Of a DNA stretch of 64,000 nucleotides, positions 24,312 through 33,510 are shown piece after piece. The notes under the pieces were generated by a model. It ran no database searches and was not told the DNA's origin. It saw only the letters and a program-made list of their open reading frames with translations. This stretch comes from Salinispira pacifica (GTDB taxonomy: Bacteria; Spirochaetota; Spirochaetia; DSM-27196; Salinispiraceae), in contig NC_023035.1 of NCBI RefSeq assembly GCF_000507245.1, positions 3,577,570 to 3,641,569 of the forward strand, in the 5' to 3' direction. The first letter of the stretch is position 1, and each line of letters starts with the position of its first letter. The position numbers were made by a program, and so were the translations under genes.

Positions 24312-26243
24312 TCAGGCCGACCTGCGAACCAGGGAGATGAGGCTTCCCGCAAGAACCATTTCAATCTGCCGCTCACTCAACTGCTGATGAAGGATTATTT
24401 CATCATCGGTTCCGTTGATTCGGGCCCGTATACTCCCACCCTGCAACAACTGCGCTCTCAGGTCACGGAAAGATAAGGTATCGCCCTGAGAAACCCGGTC
24501 ATAGTCTCCTTCCCGGGAGAAGGTGAGAGCAAGAATTCCGAAATTAGCCAGGTTCTGCCAATGAATCCGGGCAAAACTTTTTGCAATAACTATTCTCACT
24601 CCCAGATACCGGGGGGCAAGAGCCGCATGTTCCCTGCTGGAGCCCTGGCCGTAATTGGCCCCGCCCACGATAATGGAACCCTGCTCTTTTGTATCCAGGG
24701 CACGGCGGTAAAACTGCTCATCCAGCTGGGAAAAGGTGAACTCACTGATCTTGGGAATATTGCTTCGAAAGGGAAGCACCCTGGCTCCCGCAGGAAGAAT
24801 TTCATCGGTGGAAATATCGTCACCGGTCTTCAGAATTACCGGAGCGGTAATCTCGTCCGGAAGCGGGTCCAGGTCCGGAAGGGATTGAATATTCTGTCCC
24901 TTCTCCAGTTCTGTTTGTTCTATCTGCCGGGGAGCCAGGAGCAGATCGGTGTTCCGGCTCCACTGCTCAGGTTCTTTGTATGGGGGATACTCAAATCCTG
25001 CGTTCCGGGGATCGCAGATTTTTCCCTGTATTGCAGAAACTGCTGCTGTTTCGGGGCTGCAGAGATGCACCTGATCTTCTTTGGTACCAGATCTGCCCGG
25101 GAAATTCCGTGGAACAGTTCGCAGGCTGATCTTTCCGCTGGCCGGTGCCTGCCCCATGCCGATACAGCCGTTGCAGCCGGTCTGGTGAATCCGCGCCCCC
25201 GCCTTGATGAGAAGGTTCAAATAGCCTTCCCGACTCAGATTTTCCAGAACATCCCGTGAACTGGGATTGATATCCAAAGACACATGGGCTGCTGCACTTC
25301 TGCCCTGAAGAATCAGCGCAGCTATGGCGAAATCCCTGAATCCTGGATTTGCCGAAGAACCGATGTATGCCTGATGGATCTCCTTGCCGGCAACCTGGCT
25401 CACCGGGACCACATTTCCCGGACTTACCGGGAGGGCGATGAGGGGCTCAAGGGCAGACAGATCTATTTCATCCTGTTCATCGTAGGCGGCATCCTTGTCA
25501 GCCTCCAGGGGACGCCAGTCATTCACTCTATCCTGCTGAGCGAGAAATTCCCTGGTACGGTCGTCCGACGGGAATACGGTGGCGGTAGCGCCCAGTTCCG
25601 CACCCATATTCGCAATAACATGCCGGTCCATGGCTGATAAATGCTCCAGCCCCGGACCGTAGTATTCAATAATTTTCCCTGTACCGCCCTTAACCCCATG
25701 CCGGCGGAGCATCTCAAGAATTACATCCTTGGCGCTGACCCATGGAGGCAGACTGCCAGCCAGGCGCACTCCCATAACACGGGGCATGGTAACGTAAAAG
25801 GGTTTCCCGGCCATGGCCATAGCCACTTCCAGTCCGCCGGCTCCCATGGCAAGCATACCCAGCGATCCTGCGGCGCAGGAATGGCTGTCTGAGCCCAGAA
25901 GAGTCTTTCCGGGTATGCCGAAGCGCTCCATATGCACGGGATGACTCACCCCGTTGCCCGGTCTGCTGAACCAGATCCCGAATTTCTCACACGCACTTTT
26001 CAGAAAAATATGATCTTCCTGGTTCTTGTTATCCAGCTGCATGAGGTTATGATCCACATACTGCACCGATACCTCGGTCTCAACCCGGGGTATCCCCATG
26101 GCTTCGAATTCCAGCATCACCAGCGTACCTGTGGCATCCTGGGTCAGTGTCTGATCGATTTTCAGTCCGATCTCCTGCCCTTCCGTCACGCTACCTTCCA
26201 CCAGATGTTCTGATATCAGTTTCTGCGCCAAATTCAAAGCCAT
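24312..26243 (-). CDS. acn: Aconitate hydratase
   Basis: This ~643-residue aconitase interconverts citrate and isocitrate through a [4Fe-4S] cluster. Cluster Cys residues appear in TLLGSDSHSCAAGS and TGCNGCIGMGQ. The swivel domain carries DDISTDEILPAGARVLPF and the active-site Ser segment GGANYGQGSSREHAALAPRYLG. The length corresponds to the short mitochondrial-like type found in anaerobic bacteria rather than the ~890-residue AcnA/AcnB. The start at MALNLAQKL (26243) follows GGGAGTCAGGT; the frame is open 14 codons upstream. It is monocistronic, convergent with a GNAT gene. Homoaconitase/isopropylmalate isomerase is less likely given the single-chain form. Confidence 0.93.
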   Translation of the reverse strand: MALNLAQKLISEHLVEGSVTEGQEIGLKIDQTLTQDATGTLVMLEFEAMGIPRVETEVSVQYVDHNLMQLDNKNQEDHIFLKSACEKFGIWFSRPGNGVSHPVHMERFGIPGKTLLGSDSHSCAAGSLGMLAMGAGGLEVAMAMAGKPFYVTMPRVMGVRLAGSLPPWVSAKDVILEMLRRHGVKGGTGKIIEYYGPGLEHLSAMDRHVIANMGAELGATATVFPSDDRTREFLAQQDRVNDWRPLEADKDAAYDEQDEIDLSALEPLIALPVSPGNVVPVSQVAGKEIHQAYIGSSANPGFRDFAIAALILQGRSAAAHVSLDINPSSRDVLENLSREGYLNLLIKAGARIHQTGCNGCIGMGQAPASGKISLRTVPRNFPGRSGTKEDQVHLCSPETAAVSAIQGKICDPRNAGFEYPPYKEPEQWSRNTDLLLAPRQIEQTELEKGQNIQSLPDLDPLPDEITAPVILKTGDDISTDEILPAGARVLPFRSNIPKISEFTFSQLDEQFYRRALDTKEQGSIIVGGANYGQGSSREHAALAPRYLGVRIVIAKSFARIHWQNLANFGILALTFSREGDYDRVSQGDTLSFRDLRAQLLQGGSIRARINGTDDEIILHQQLSERQIEMVLAGSLISLVRRSA

Positions 26244-26395
26244 ACCTGACTCCCGGAAAATCATTTCCTTACCGTCCGATCCCAACTCTGCACATGTCTG
26301 TGTTATATAACATACGGGTGCGAGGCGGCTTCCGGCAACTTAGCTCAGAGAATAAAACTGGCAGGATTCGCCATGTTCAGGTAGAATCATCTCTG

Positions 26396-27397
26396 ATGAA
26401 CAGCATAACCAAACGCCCCATAGACGAGGCTGCCATCCGAAATCTTGCAGAAGTCCTGCAGGAACCCGTGGACACAATTTCCAATCTGGATGACGGGTTT
26501 TACAACGCATCCTATTCAATCAACTGCAGCAGCGGGTCGCGCTATGTATTGAAGGTGGCCCCGCCGGAAGATGTGGAGATACTCACATACGAAAAAAACA
26601 TTATGCGAACCGAAGTGGCGTTTATGGAGGCTGTTGCGGAGGCAATACCGGTACCGGCGGTGATCCACAAGGATTTCAGCCGTTCTGTTATCAACAGGGA
26701 TTGGTACCTGATGGATTTCCTTGACGGCCGGCCGCTGAACAGCCACGAACCGGTGAGCCGAACTGCAAGACGCAGGATTTACACCGCCCTGGCGGCTCAC
26801 TACGCTGCAATGCACCGGATAGAAGGAACCCACTTCGGATATCCGGGTCATGAGGATCGGTTCACAGGGCTTGATTATCCCCGGGCATTTATGACGATGA
26901 TCGATATGGTTCTGGAGGACGGAAAAAGAAAGAACGCCCGCCTGCCCGTATCCGAGCCGGAACTCCGTTCAGCAATCAATCGGCATCTGCATTCCTTTTC
27001 CACAGTCAAGTCTCCGGTAATGGTCCACTTCGATCTTTGGGACGGTAACCTCTTCGTCAACGGTATGAAAGAACCGGAATCCGGTGCCGGAATATGCGGT
27101 ATCGTCGATTTCGAACGGGGATTTTGGGGCGATCCCTGCGCAGATCTATGTCACGTTTCCCTCTATCTGGACCTCAATGCAGACGGCTGGTTTCTTGATG
27201 CCTACAACGCTCATGCGGAGCATCCAATCCGGTATGAAAAGGATGAAAAAGCCAGAACGATCCTATACCGGACCTACCTGTTTCTGATCATGGTTGTGGA
27301 ATCATATTATCGAGATGTGGACGGAAGCTTTAATGGACAGCTGGAATGGGCAGGGAATGAACTCTGCTCCCTTGTGGAGCAGCTCAACGGAATGTGA
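26396..27397 (+). CDS. APH/ChoK-family phosphotransferase
   Basis: This 333-residue kinase fold of the aminoglycoside/homoserine/choline kinase type has a glycine-poor N-lobe with YVLKVAPP (Lys), the catalytic loop VMVHFDLWDGNLFV (HxDxxxxN) and the metal-binding IVDFERGFWGDP. Such enzymes phosphorylate small hydroxyl metabolites or antibiotics; the substrate is unknown. I use the ATG at 26396. The frame is open much further upstream but overlaps the aconitase gene, so that part is not coding. Monocistronic. Confidence 0.85.
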   Translation: MNSITKRPIDEAAIRNLAEVLQEPVDTISNLDDGFYNASYSINCSSGSRYVLKVAPPEDVEILTYEKNIMRTEVAFMEAVAEAIPVPAVIHKDFSRSVINRDWYLMDFLDGRPLNSHEPVSRTARRRIYTALAAHYAAMHRIEGTHFGYPGHEDRFTGLDYPRAFMTMIDMVLEDGKRKNARLPVSEPELRSAINRHLHSFSTVKSPVMVHFDLWDGNLFVNGMKEPESGAGICGIVDFERGFWGDPCADLCHVSLYLDLNADGWFLDAYNAHAEHPIRYEKDEKARTILYRTYLFLIMVVESYYRDVDGSFNGQLEWAGNELCSLVEQLNGM

Positions 27398-27434
27398 GCC
27401 CTCCATGTTGTCTTTATCTTTACGCACCCGCTCA

Positions 27435-29123
27435 TTAGTACAGTTGATGGAAACCAGGTTTTGCAGCTGGTCCTTCTCCGTTCAGGCTGTGACGAATATC
27501 ACCATAACCTTTTGAAAAAGTGGTGATGTGAGATATGTGAATCCCCGGACCGCCGGGGGTTTCCACCGCATTTTCCAGATGCACGTTTTTGTCGGTATTT
27601 TCCTTAATGCCCAGAAATGCATAAATCCCCAGACCATATGCGGCATGTTCCTTCACCGAATCGGCAACTTTGTATGAAGCATACCCGTCCCGGCCGTCAG
27701 CCTGCCACCGGTCCTGACTGGGAGGATCATACGGGAGTTCAGACTGGTAGAAGAAGGTTTCTCCCCGTTCCCCGTACCAGAGCGTCTGGTATTCCTGAAA
27801 ATGCTCATTAAACAACCCGAATGCGGAGACCTTATCTCCATACACCACCAGGCCTTTCCGGCAGGTATTCCCTTCCCATTCGGCGGCGGCACCATGGTCC
27901 GCCCGCCAGAGCCAAAGGTGATCAAGTAACACGTCGTTGCTGTACACCGCCATGCACACATCGGCCCTTCCCGGCCGATGGCCGCCGATCCGGCAAAACA
28001 CGTCATGCAGCGAACTTGGATTGTCTGAATGCCTGAGTGAACTTTTTTCCCTCCCCACACGAACCAGCTCCGGAGACTCCAGGGGACCGGCGTCTATTAT
28101 GAGGCCGGAAATTATAATTCCGTCTTCATCCGCAAGTTCCAGGGCCGGCTTCCCGGTCACGGGCACCAGTGTGGCAAAGCCCAGACCGAAAACCAGGGAG
28201 TCCGGCCGTTCCACACGCAGAGGTTCACTCAGCTCATATATTCCGGGAGTCAGAATGAGATGCTTCCCCTCTGCCAGCGCACGGTTCATCCCTTCAGCAT
28301 CATCCCGTTCCGGGTTCGCTGCGTAGCATTCGTCCATTGTAATTCGCCTCCCGGTCTCCGGCCCGTCCTGCCAGGTAACGCCCCGTTGGTTCCTGACGAG
28401 TCGGGGTACAAAGATTTCCGGTTCGCCGTTGTCTCCTGCGATCAGAAATGGTTTATCCCGGAAGCGCCGGCAGCGGTCGATAACTGTCACCGGTTCTTCA
28501 GGCCAGGTTTCAGCAGGGGCCCCTTCCACTCCCAGGAAGCTCCGGTTCCACTGGCCGCCGTACCATCCGCCGATCCGGGAGTTCATGGTGAACCATTGCT
28601 GCCCGGTTCGTGTCCCCGCTTTTCCGTGAATAACCGAGTTAGCGAGAAATCCTCCGCTGGCCCAGCCATTCTGATCAAAGACCATATCGCCATGGTGATG
28701 AATCCTGCGCAGAGGTGCCGCCTGGGAAACCGCCCAGGTGAGGAGTTGCTCGGGATCCCTGGGGAAAATGGAAAAGTTCTCGGCAGACCTCCAGAACATT
28801 AATGTGACATTGTTGTCCCGGGTTGTTGCAATGGATTGGATTCCTCCGCGAATTTGCACGTCATCGGGAACCCGCCCCAGCCCCATAGCCTGAACATAAT
28901 AATCCACAGTAATATCCAGCTCGTAGCTGCCGGGCATGAACAGCAGGGCGAACCTTTGACTGCTGAATTCGTCATTTTTCTGCTGAAGGTGGATTGCATC
29001 AACAGTCGCCTGTATTTCCTGCTGATCCATCCCTTCATCAAAAACAAGCACCCGGGAACCGAAAATCCTTGATTCATACGGGGAACAGATCTGTTCTAAT
29101 GTCTTATGTACTGTATTTTTCAT
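27435..29123 (-). CDS. Right-handed beta-helix (GH55/pectate-lyase-like) protein
   Basis: This ~562-residue protein has two beta-helix-like regions. The first includes RFALLFMPGSYELDITVDYY and GLGRVPDDVQIRGG. The second includes HLILTPGIYELSEPLRVERP, VFGLGFATLVP, GIIISGLIIDAG and DVLLDHLWLWRADHG. This pattern (PGxY, then GLGF, then asparagine/serine ladders) is that of GH55-like and pectate-lyase-superfamily proteins, often annotated as coagulation factor 5/8-like. No signal peptide is visible, which is odd for a polysaccharide-active enzyme. I prefer the ATG at 29123, which lies nine bases after a TACAAT box; a TTG at 29159 is the other choice. Activity unknown. Confidence 0.75.
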   Translation of the reverse strand: MKNTVHKTLEQICSPYESRIFGSRVLVFDEGMDQQEIQATVDAIHLQQKNDEFSSQRFALLFMPGSYELDITVDYYVQAMGLGRVPDDVQIRGGIQSIATTRDNNVTLMFWRSAENFSIFPRDPEQLLTWAVSQAAPLRRIHHHGDMVFDQNGWASGGFLANSVIHGKAGTRTGQQWFTMNSRIGGWYGGQWNRSFLGVEGAPAETWPEEPVTVIDRCRRFRDKPFLIAGDNGEPEIFVPRLVRNQRGVTWQDGPETGRRITMDECYAANPERDDAEGMNRALAEGKHLILTPGIYELSEPLRVERPDSLVFGLGFATLVPVTGKPALELADEDGIIISGLIIDAGPLESPELVRVGREKSSLRHSDNPSSLHDVFCRIGGHRPGRADVCMAVYSNDVLLDHLWLWRADHGAAAEWEGNTCRKGLVVYGDKVSAFGLFNEHFQEYQTLWYGERGETFFYQSELPYDPPSQDRWQADGRDGYASYKVADSVKEHAAYGLGIYAFLGIKENTDKNVHLENAVETPGGPGIHISHITTFSKGYGDIRHSLNGEGPAAKPGFHQLY

Positions 29124-29373
29124 TACCGGCGTATTGTACGCTATTTCTTCATTTTTCAATTCGGAGGTTTCTCCATTTTTTTGTGGTTATTCTGCGCCTG
29201 AAGCAAGGCTTCTGTACGACATCTGTCCACCGCATGTGAAGCCATCAGCGACTGTATCTGAGATGTTTTTCAACCTTTCCGGTTTTACCAATTCACATAC
29301 AGGAGAATACAACTGGTATTCCTGTTTCTCCAAGCGTTTACCCGAATTTTCAGTATATCAGTAATTCCGGCAC

Positions 29374-29379
29374 TATAAT
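29374..29379 (+). promoter_or_regulatory. TATAAT box six bases before an ATG
   Basis: A perfect consensus -10 hexamer is separated by six bases (TAAACT) from the ATG at 29386. No Shine-Dalgarno is present, so the transcript is predicted to be leaderless. The -35 is weak. Confidence 0.5.
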
Positions 29380-29385
29380 TAAACT

Positions 29386-29805
29386 ATGATACATATTCGG
29401 GAAAACAGTAAGGAGCGGCTGGTGATTGAATCGCCTCCCACTCTGAATCGGATCATCGGGAGTGCATTTCTCATCATAGGTACACTCATCACAATCAGTA
29501 TGGTCACCGACTCAAATATGGTGAATCCGGCCATGAAGATCATTGCAATTGTGCCTGGACTTGTCGCAGTAACCGGACTTCTGTTTCTCACCCGGGGGAA
29601 TAATCCGGACCGGATGGTGCTTAATAAATCGAAGAATCTGATAACCATCAGTATCCAGAACAAAACCTTTTCAAAAGCCGAACCGGTGACCATTGACGTG
29701 AATGACATTGAAGAGACGGTTCTGGGGGACGGTCTTGTAGGCGGAGATCATTCAACGGGCAGCTCCAGAACGGGAAGCAGACGATTACCGCTTTTCAGCT
29801 CCTGA
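29386..29805 (+). CDS. Small two-helix membrane protein
   Basis: This 139-residue protein has a cytosolic N-terminus (MIHIRENSKERLVIESPP), two hydrophobic segments at about 24-45 (RIIGSAFLIIGTLITISMV) and 52-67 (MKIIAIVPGLVAVTGLLF), then a soluble beta-rich tail (MVLNKSKNLITISIQN). I do not recognise it. The last ~20 residues (GSSRTGSRRLPLFSS) overlap the convergent gene and are rich in Ser/Arg, so a frame break near the end is possible. The start is supported by the TATAAT box. Confidence 0.6.
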   Translation: MIHIRENSKERLVIESPPTLNRIIGSAFLIIGTLITISMVTDSNMVNPAMKIIAIVPGLVAVTGLLFLTRGNNPDRMVLNKSKNLITISIQNKTFSKAEPVTIDVNDIEETVLGDGLVGGDHSTGSSRTGSRRLPLFSS

Positions 29806-30074
29806 ATGAGACCGAGAAAAACTGCTTCGGCACGTCCTTTATCCCGGTATTTTCCCAGGGTGACTCCCATGGGATGCTGGGTTGAAACCCCGGTAATTTT
29901 ACTGTTTTTCAACTGGATGTCATCCACACGGATAACCGCATCCCGTGACTGATTGATTATTAGCATCTGATACTCCTGAGATGATTCTGACTGGGACATA
30001 TAAATTGCTGCATCTGCCATCTTTTGAGTATACCCGGTTTCCCGTTTCAGGGAAATGCACCCCCCAAATACCAA
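29748..30074 (-). CDS. Hypothetical protein, possible lipoprotein fragment
   Basis: This 108-codon frame begins with TTG. Near the N-terminus LVFGGC resembles a lipobox, but a basic n-region and long hydrophobic stretch are missing, so the true start may be further upstream or damaged. The body (QEYQMLIINQSRDAVIRVDD; GVTLGKYRDKGRAEAVF) looks like a genuine beta-rich soluble domain. It overlaps the convergent gene at its 3' end by 58 bp. Function unknown. Confidence 0.5.
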   Translation of the reverse strand: MVFGGCISLKRETGYTQKMADAAIYMSQSESSQEYQMLIINQSRDAVIRVDDIQLKNSKITGVSTQHPMGVTLGKYRDKGRAEAVFLGLIQELKSGNRLLPVLELPVE

Positions 30075-30221
30075 GCCCGGGACATCAGACGAAAGCCCAG
30101 CCCTATATCTTGTAAATACCTCTAATATTTTACATAATGCTGGACACTGATCGCGAGGGGCAAGGGGTTTGGATATCCTTTTCCGGCAGGGTGAACATCA
30201 GAATTACGGGGTGGTATAACT

Positions 30222-31562
30222 GTGTACAGGAATCTGAAGGATCTATTGCGGCTTACCTGGCCGCTGCTTGCGGCGATGATGGCCGGCCGGCTGTTCGGTA
30301 TTGTGGATGTAGCGATGGTGGGGTCCCTGGGAACTGAGGGAATAGCCGGGCTCAGCCTTGGGCTCACCTATTACAATCTGTTTTATTACATAGTCGTTTT
30401 CGCATTTCTTCAAAGCAACCTGATTCACTTTGCGAAGTATTCCTCTCCCGAAAAAGGTGCGTCGCTCAGAAATTACATCAGTCACGAAATCATTCTGGGA
30501 ATTCTTCTATCTCTTCTGGGATTACTGCTGCTTGGCCCTACCCTCTGGGGGCTGCGGTTTCTCACAGACTCTCCTCAGGTACTGTACCATTCCAGACGCT
30601 ACCTTCTCATCAGAACCATAGGAGTACTGCCAATGTTTCTCATGGCAATGTACAGTAAGCTTCTCATTGCCGTGGAGCGAAACCAGCTTTTACCGGTTTT
30701 TACCGTTATCAGTTTAGCCTTCAACGTGTTTTTCAACTGGATATTTATTTACGGAAACCTGGGTTTTCGATCCCTGGGAGTTCTGGGAGCCGGGTTGGCA
30801 TCGGTACTTTCCATGATTATTCACTCTGCCATCCTGATCTGGTACTTCAAATATGTTACCAGGAATTTTCAGGCCGGAACCAAACCGTTTACCTTCTCCC
30901 CGGCCATTCTCAAAGAGCGGTTTGAATTGAGTTTTACCATCATGCAGAGCCGGCTTTTTGAACAGGGATCCTGGACGGTATTCGTAAGTATCATCTCCGG
31001 CATCAGTCCGCTGGCTTTGAGCATCCATGAAATATGCATGCGGGTAAAGGACTTCATCCTCATGCTTTCCGGACCGGTTCGGGATGTGACAATGTCCCAG
31101 GTCAGCAAGAAAATCGAGAAAAAACAGGAAGGAGCGGCAAAGCAATCCTGTATTACCGGTGCTGTTTTTCTCACCGTCGTCATGGGTACTCTCGGAATGG
31201 TAATGATATTTTTCCCCGAACCTTTTCTCAGACTATTCACAGACACAGCTGAAGTAATCGAAATGGGCAAAGGGTTATTCCTGATCATGGGGCTGTATCA
31301 GATCGCCGATGCCCTGTTTATCAGCTTTCAGGGCGGCTTGCTGGGGATGGCGGATGTGAAATTCGTTCGGGATATCAACATTCTCAGCGGTTGGCTGTTT
31401 ATGGTTCCCCTGGTTTTACTGTTTATTCATGTTTTCGGATGGGGCGTCTATGGAGCATGGGCGGCCTTCGCACTGACCATTGTTATCCGGGCGGTCATAT
31501 TTGCCGTCCGCTTTCTCCAGCGGAGCTGGATTCCCGAAGCGCCCCCGGCAGCAGAGGCTTAA
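30222..31562 (+). CDS. MATE-family multidrug/cation antiporter
   Basis: This 446-residue inner-membrane protein has about twelve hydrophobic segments and two homologous halves. Family cues are LLAAMMAGRLFGIVDVAMVG in TM1 (typical MATE P-x-x-x-x-x-x-x-x-x-D start), NVFFNWIFIYGNLGF in TM5-6 and GVYGAWAAFALT near the end. It exports organic cations or xenobiotics with Na+ or H+. The GTG start at 30222 follows GGGGTGGTATAACT. A hairpin downstream (ACCGGGT...ACCCGGT, 31592-31617) may serve as terminator for this gene and the convergent acyl-CoA synthetase. Confidence 0.9.
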   Translation: MYRNLKDLLRLTWPLLAAMMAGRLFGIVDVAMVGSLGTEGIAGLSLGLTYYNLFYYIVVFAFLQSNLIHFAKYSSPEKGASLRNYISHEIILGILLSLLGLLLLGPTLWGLRFLTDSPQVLYHSRRYLLIRTIGVLPMFLMAMYSKLLIAVERNQLLPVFTVISLAFNVFFNWIFIYGNLGFRSLGVLGAGLASVLSMIIHSAILIWYFKYVTRNFQAGTKPFTFSPAILKERFELSFTIMQSRLFEQGSWTVFVSIISGISPLALSIHEICMRVKDFILMLSGPVRDVTMSQVSKKIEKKQEGAAKQSCITGAVFLTVVMGTLGMVMIFFPEPFLRLFTDTAEVIEMGKGLFLIMGLYQIADALFISFQGGLLGMADVKFVRDINILSGWLFMVPLVLLFIHVFGWGVYGAWAAFALTIVIRAVIFAVRFLQRSWIPEAPPAAEA

Positions 31563-31617
31563 CTGTATTTACAGCTGAGATATCGGGTAAAAACCGGGTA
31601 GCCTGGGGATAACCCGG

Positions 31618-33339
31618 TCATTCCTCGCTGAGTTTTATATATTCATGAAAATCTTCGTTCACCTTCTGACGCTTTATTTTTTTCGTGGTAGTCATGGGCA
31701 TTGGCTCCCCAAGTACATGGATAGCTTCTATTCTTTTGAAGGGAGGCAGAGTCTTATTCACTTCCCGGGTAATATCATCATAACGCATCATTATTTGGGA
31801 GTAATTCTTCTCGGCAAGCAGCTCTTCTCCCGGATAAAACACCACCTCTATACCCTCCGTCCTGGTGGCTGCATTTTTTTCAAAACCTTTAACAAGGATT
31901 TGTTCATACCCATCATACAGTTGAAAAGCATCTTCCAACTCTTCGGGATACACATTCTTGCCGCCCTCGGTAACTATTAGCGAAGACTTGCGTCCGGTAA
32001 GATATAGGTAATTTTCCTTATCAAGGTATCCTGCATCACCTGTAATAAGAAAACCGTCCTCCGTGAAGGCCTCAGATGTTGCCTCTTTCTGCTTAAAATA
32101 GCCCTCCATGATGTTAGGACCTTTTGCAACGATATCCCCGATCCCATCGCTGTTCGCATTTATAATTCGCAGATCCACTCCCTGAAGCACCTTGCCCACC
32201 GAATTTTCCTTATACTTCTCTTTGGGGTTCAGTGCCAGCATCGGGGAAGCCTCGGTAAGTCCGTACCCCTGAACAAAGTCGATTCCGAGCTGGTTGAATT
32301 TTCTGAACGTGGATGGAGCAAGGGGCCCGCCGCCGGAAATACAAATTCTGATGTTCTCAAGCGAGGCCTGCTTAAGCAGGAAACGAAACATCCGCTTGCC
32401 CGGATTAATTCGAAATATTTTTTTCATAAAACCGCTTATAGTCATAAGCGTACGGATCGCTCCATAGGCAATTATCCCCTTTTTTCTTACGCCGTCGAGA
32501 ATACCGTTTATGAGCTTATTAAACAGAAGGGGTACTCCAAGAAACATGGTCACTCCGCCCTGAGCAAAATCTTTCATGATTCTTGAAAACACCAGCTGCT
32601 TGCCAAACACAATTTCCGCACCCACAAAAATTGCTTCCAAAAATACCGCCGTCATGGTGTAGGAATGATGTATTGGCAAAAGGGCATAAAACACATCAGT
32701 CGGGTATATCTGTAAATTCCCCTGGGCAAGCCACACATTACTCGAGAGGTTGCGGTGTGAAAGCATCACCCCTTTAGGACTGCCGGTGGTGCCTGAAGTG
32801 TAGAGAATTGCAGCCAAATCATTCTCAGAGGGAGTATCCGGTTCAACTGTATGCTCCTTCTGCTCCAAATCCAAAATATAATTTTCCGAGCCGCTGCTCA
32901 AAGAAATAACGTCGATATTCTCGCAGGAATTTCGCAGTCCATGGATTTTCTCCATATCACTGAAAACTATTCGGGACCCGGAGTGTTTAATAAGACCCGC
33001 TGCCTGTTCAACTGAAAGCCCCTGATCAACCGGCACAACCACTGCACCAGCTTGAAGAACCGAAAGATAGGCAATTGCCCACTCAGGTGAATTCTTTCCG
33101 GTCACGGCAACCCGATCACCTTTTTGAACTCCCATAGATCTGATATGTTCGGCAGTACTTTTAATTAATTGATCTGCCTCAGCGTATGTAAACCGAATTT
33201 CTTCTGGATAGAAGGAGGTGAATGCGTAATTTTCGGGAAAGCGATTAACAGTAATAGCGAACATTTCCGGAATAGAAGGCCATTCGCCATCAAAGTATTG
33301 CCCCCGATACCCGTCCAGTAATTTCCATGGTGTATTCAT
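31618..33339 (-). CDS. AMP-forming long-chain acyl-CoA synthetase
   Basis: This 573-residue ANL-superfamily ligase has the P-loop LYTSGTTGSPKGVMLSHR (about 187-204), the A5 motif QGYGLTEASP, A7 around LITGDAGYLDKENYLYLTG, the hinge Arg/Lys in GRKSS and the C-terminal Lys region TTTKKIKRQ. It activates carboxylic acids, most likely fatty acids, to acyl-CoA via acyl-AMP; AMP-dependent acyl-ACP use is possible. The ATG follows AAAGGAAAACAAT. Convergent with the MATE gene. Confidence 0.9.
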   Translation of the reverse strand: MNTPWKLLDGYRGQYFDGEWPSIPEMFAITVNRFPENYAFTSFYPEEIRFTYAEADQLIKSTAEHIRSMGVQKGDRVAVTGKNSPEWAIAYLSVLQAGAVVVPVDQGLSVEQAAGLIKHSGSRIVFSDMEKIHGLRNSCENIDVISLSSGSENYILDLEQKEHTVEPDTPSENDLAAILYTSGTTGSPKGVMLSHRNLSSNVWLAQGNLQIYPTDVFYALLPIHHSYTMTAVFLEAIFVGAEIVFGKQLVFSRIMKDFAQGGVTMFLGVPLLFNKLINGILDGVRKKGIIAYGAIRTLMTISGFMKKIFRINPGKRMFRFLLKQASLENIRICISGGGPLAPSTFRKFNQLGIDFVQGYGLTEASPMLALNPKEKYKENSVGKVLQGVDLRIINANSDGIGDIVAKGPNIMEGYFKQKEATSEAFTEDGFLITGDAGYLDKENYLYLTGRKSSLIVTEGGKNVYPEELEDAFQLYDGYEQILVKGFEKNAATRTEGIEVVFYPGEELLAEKNYSQIMMRYDDITREVNKTLPPFKRIEAIHVLGEPMPMTTTKKIKRQKVNEDFHEYIKLSEE

Positions 33340-33475
33340 ATTGTTTTCCTTTGCTAATGAGCTTGTCGTCTTTTTTCAATCTTTCCAGCATTTTAACCGG
33401 TGTAAACCTACCGAAACTTTTTCCCTGATGCAAATACATTTAGCTCTTCACCTGTTGTTCAAGGTAGAAATATTC

Positions 33476-33504
33476 TTGTCTTCCCGCTACACATTATCTA
33501 TACT
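33476..33504 (+). promoter_or_regulatory. Promoter of the chemoreceptor gene
   Basis: TTGTCT (33476-33481), 17-bp spacer, TATACT (33499-33504). Six T separate the -10 from ATG 33511, so the transcription start would fall at that ATG. Confidence 0.55.
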
Positions 33505-33510
33505 TTTTTT

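Noticed and set aside
26147-26395. N-terminal extension of the phosphotransferase gene
   Set aside because: It lies antisense to the aconitase start and has no homology; the ATG at 26396 begins the kinase fold.
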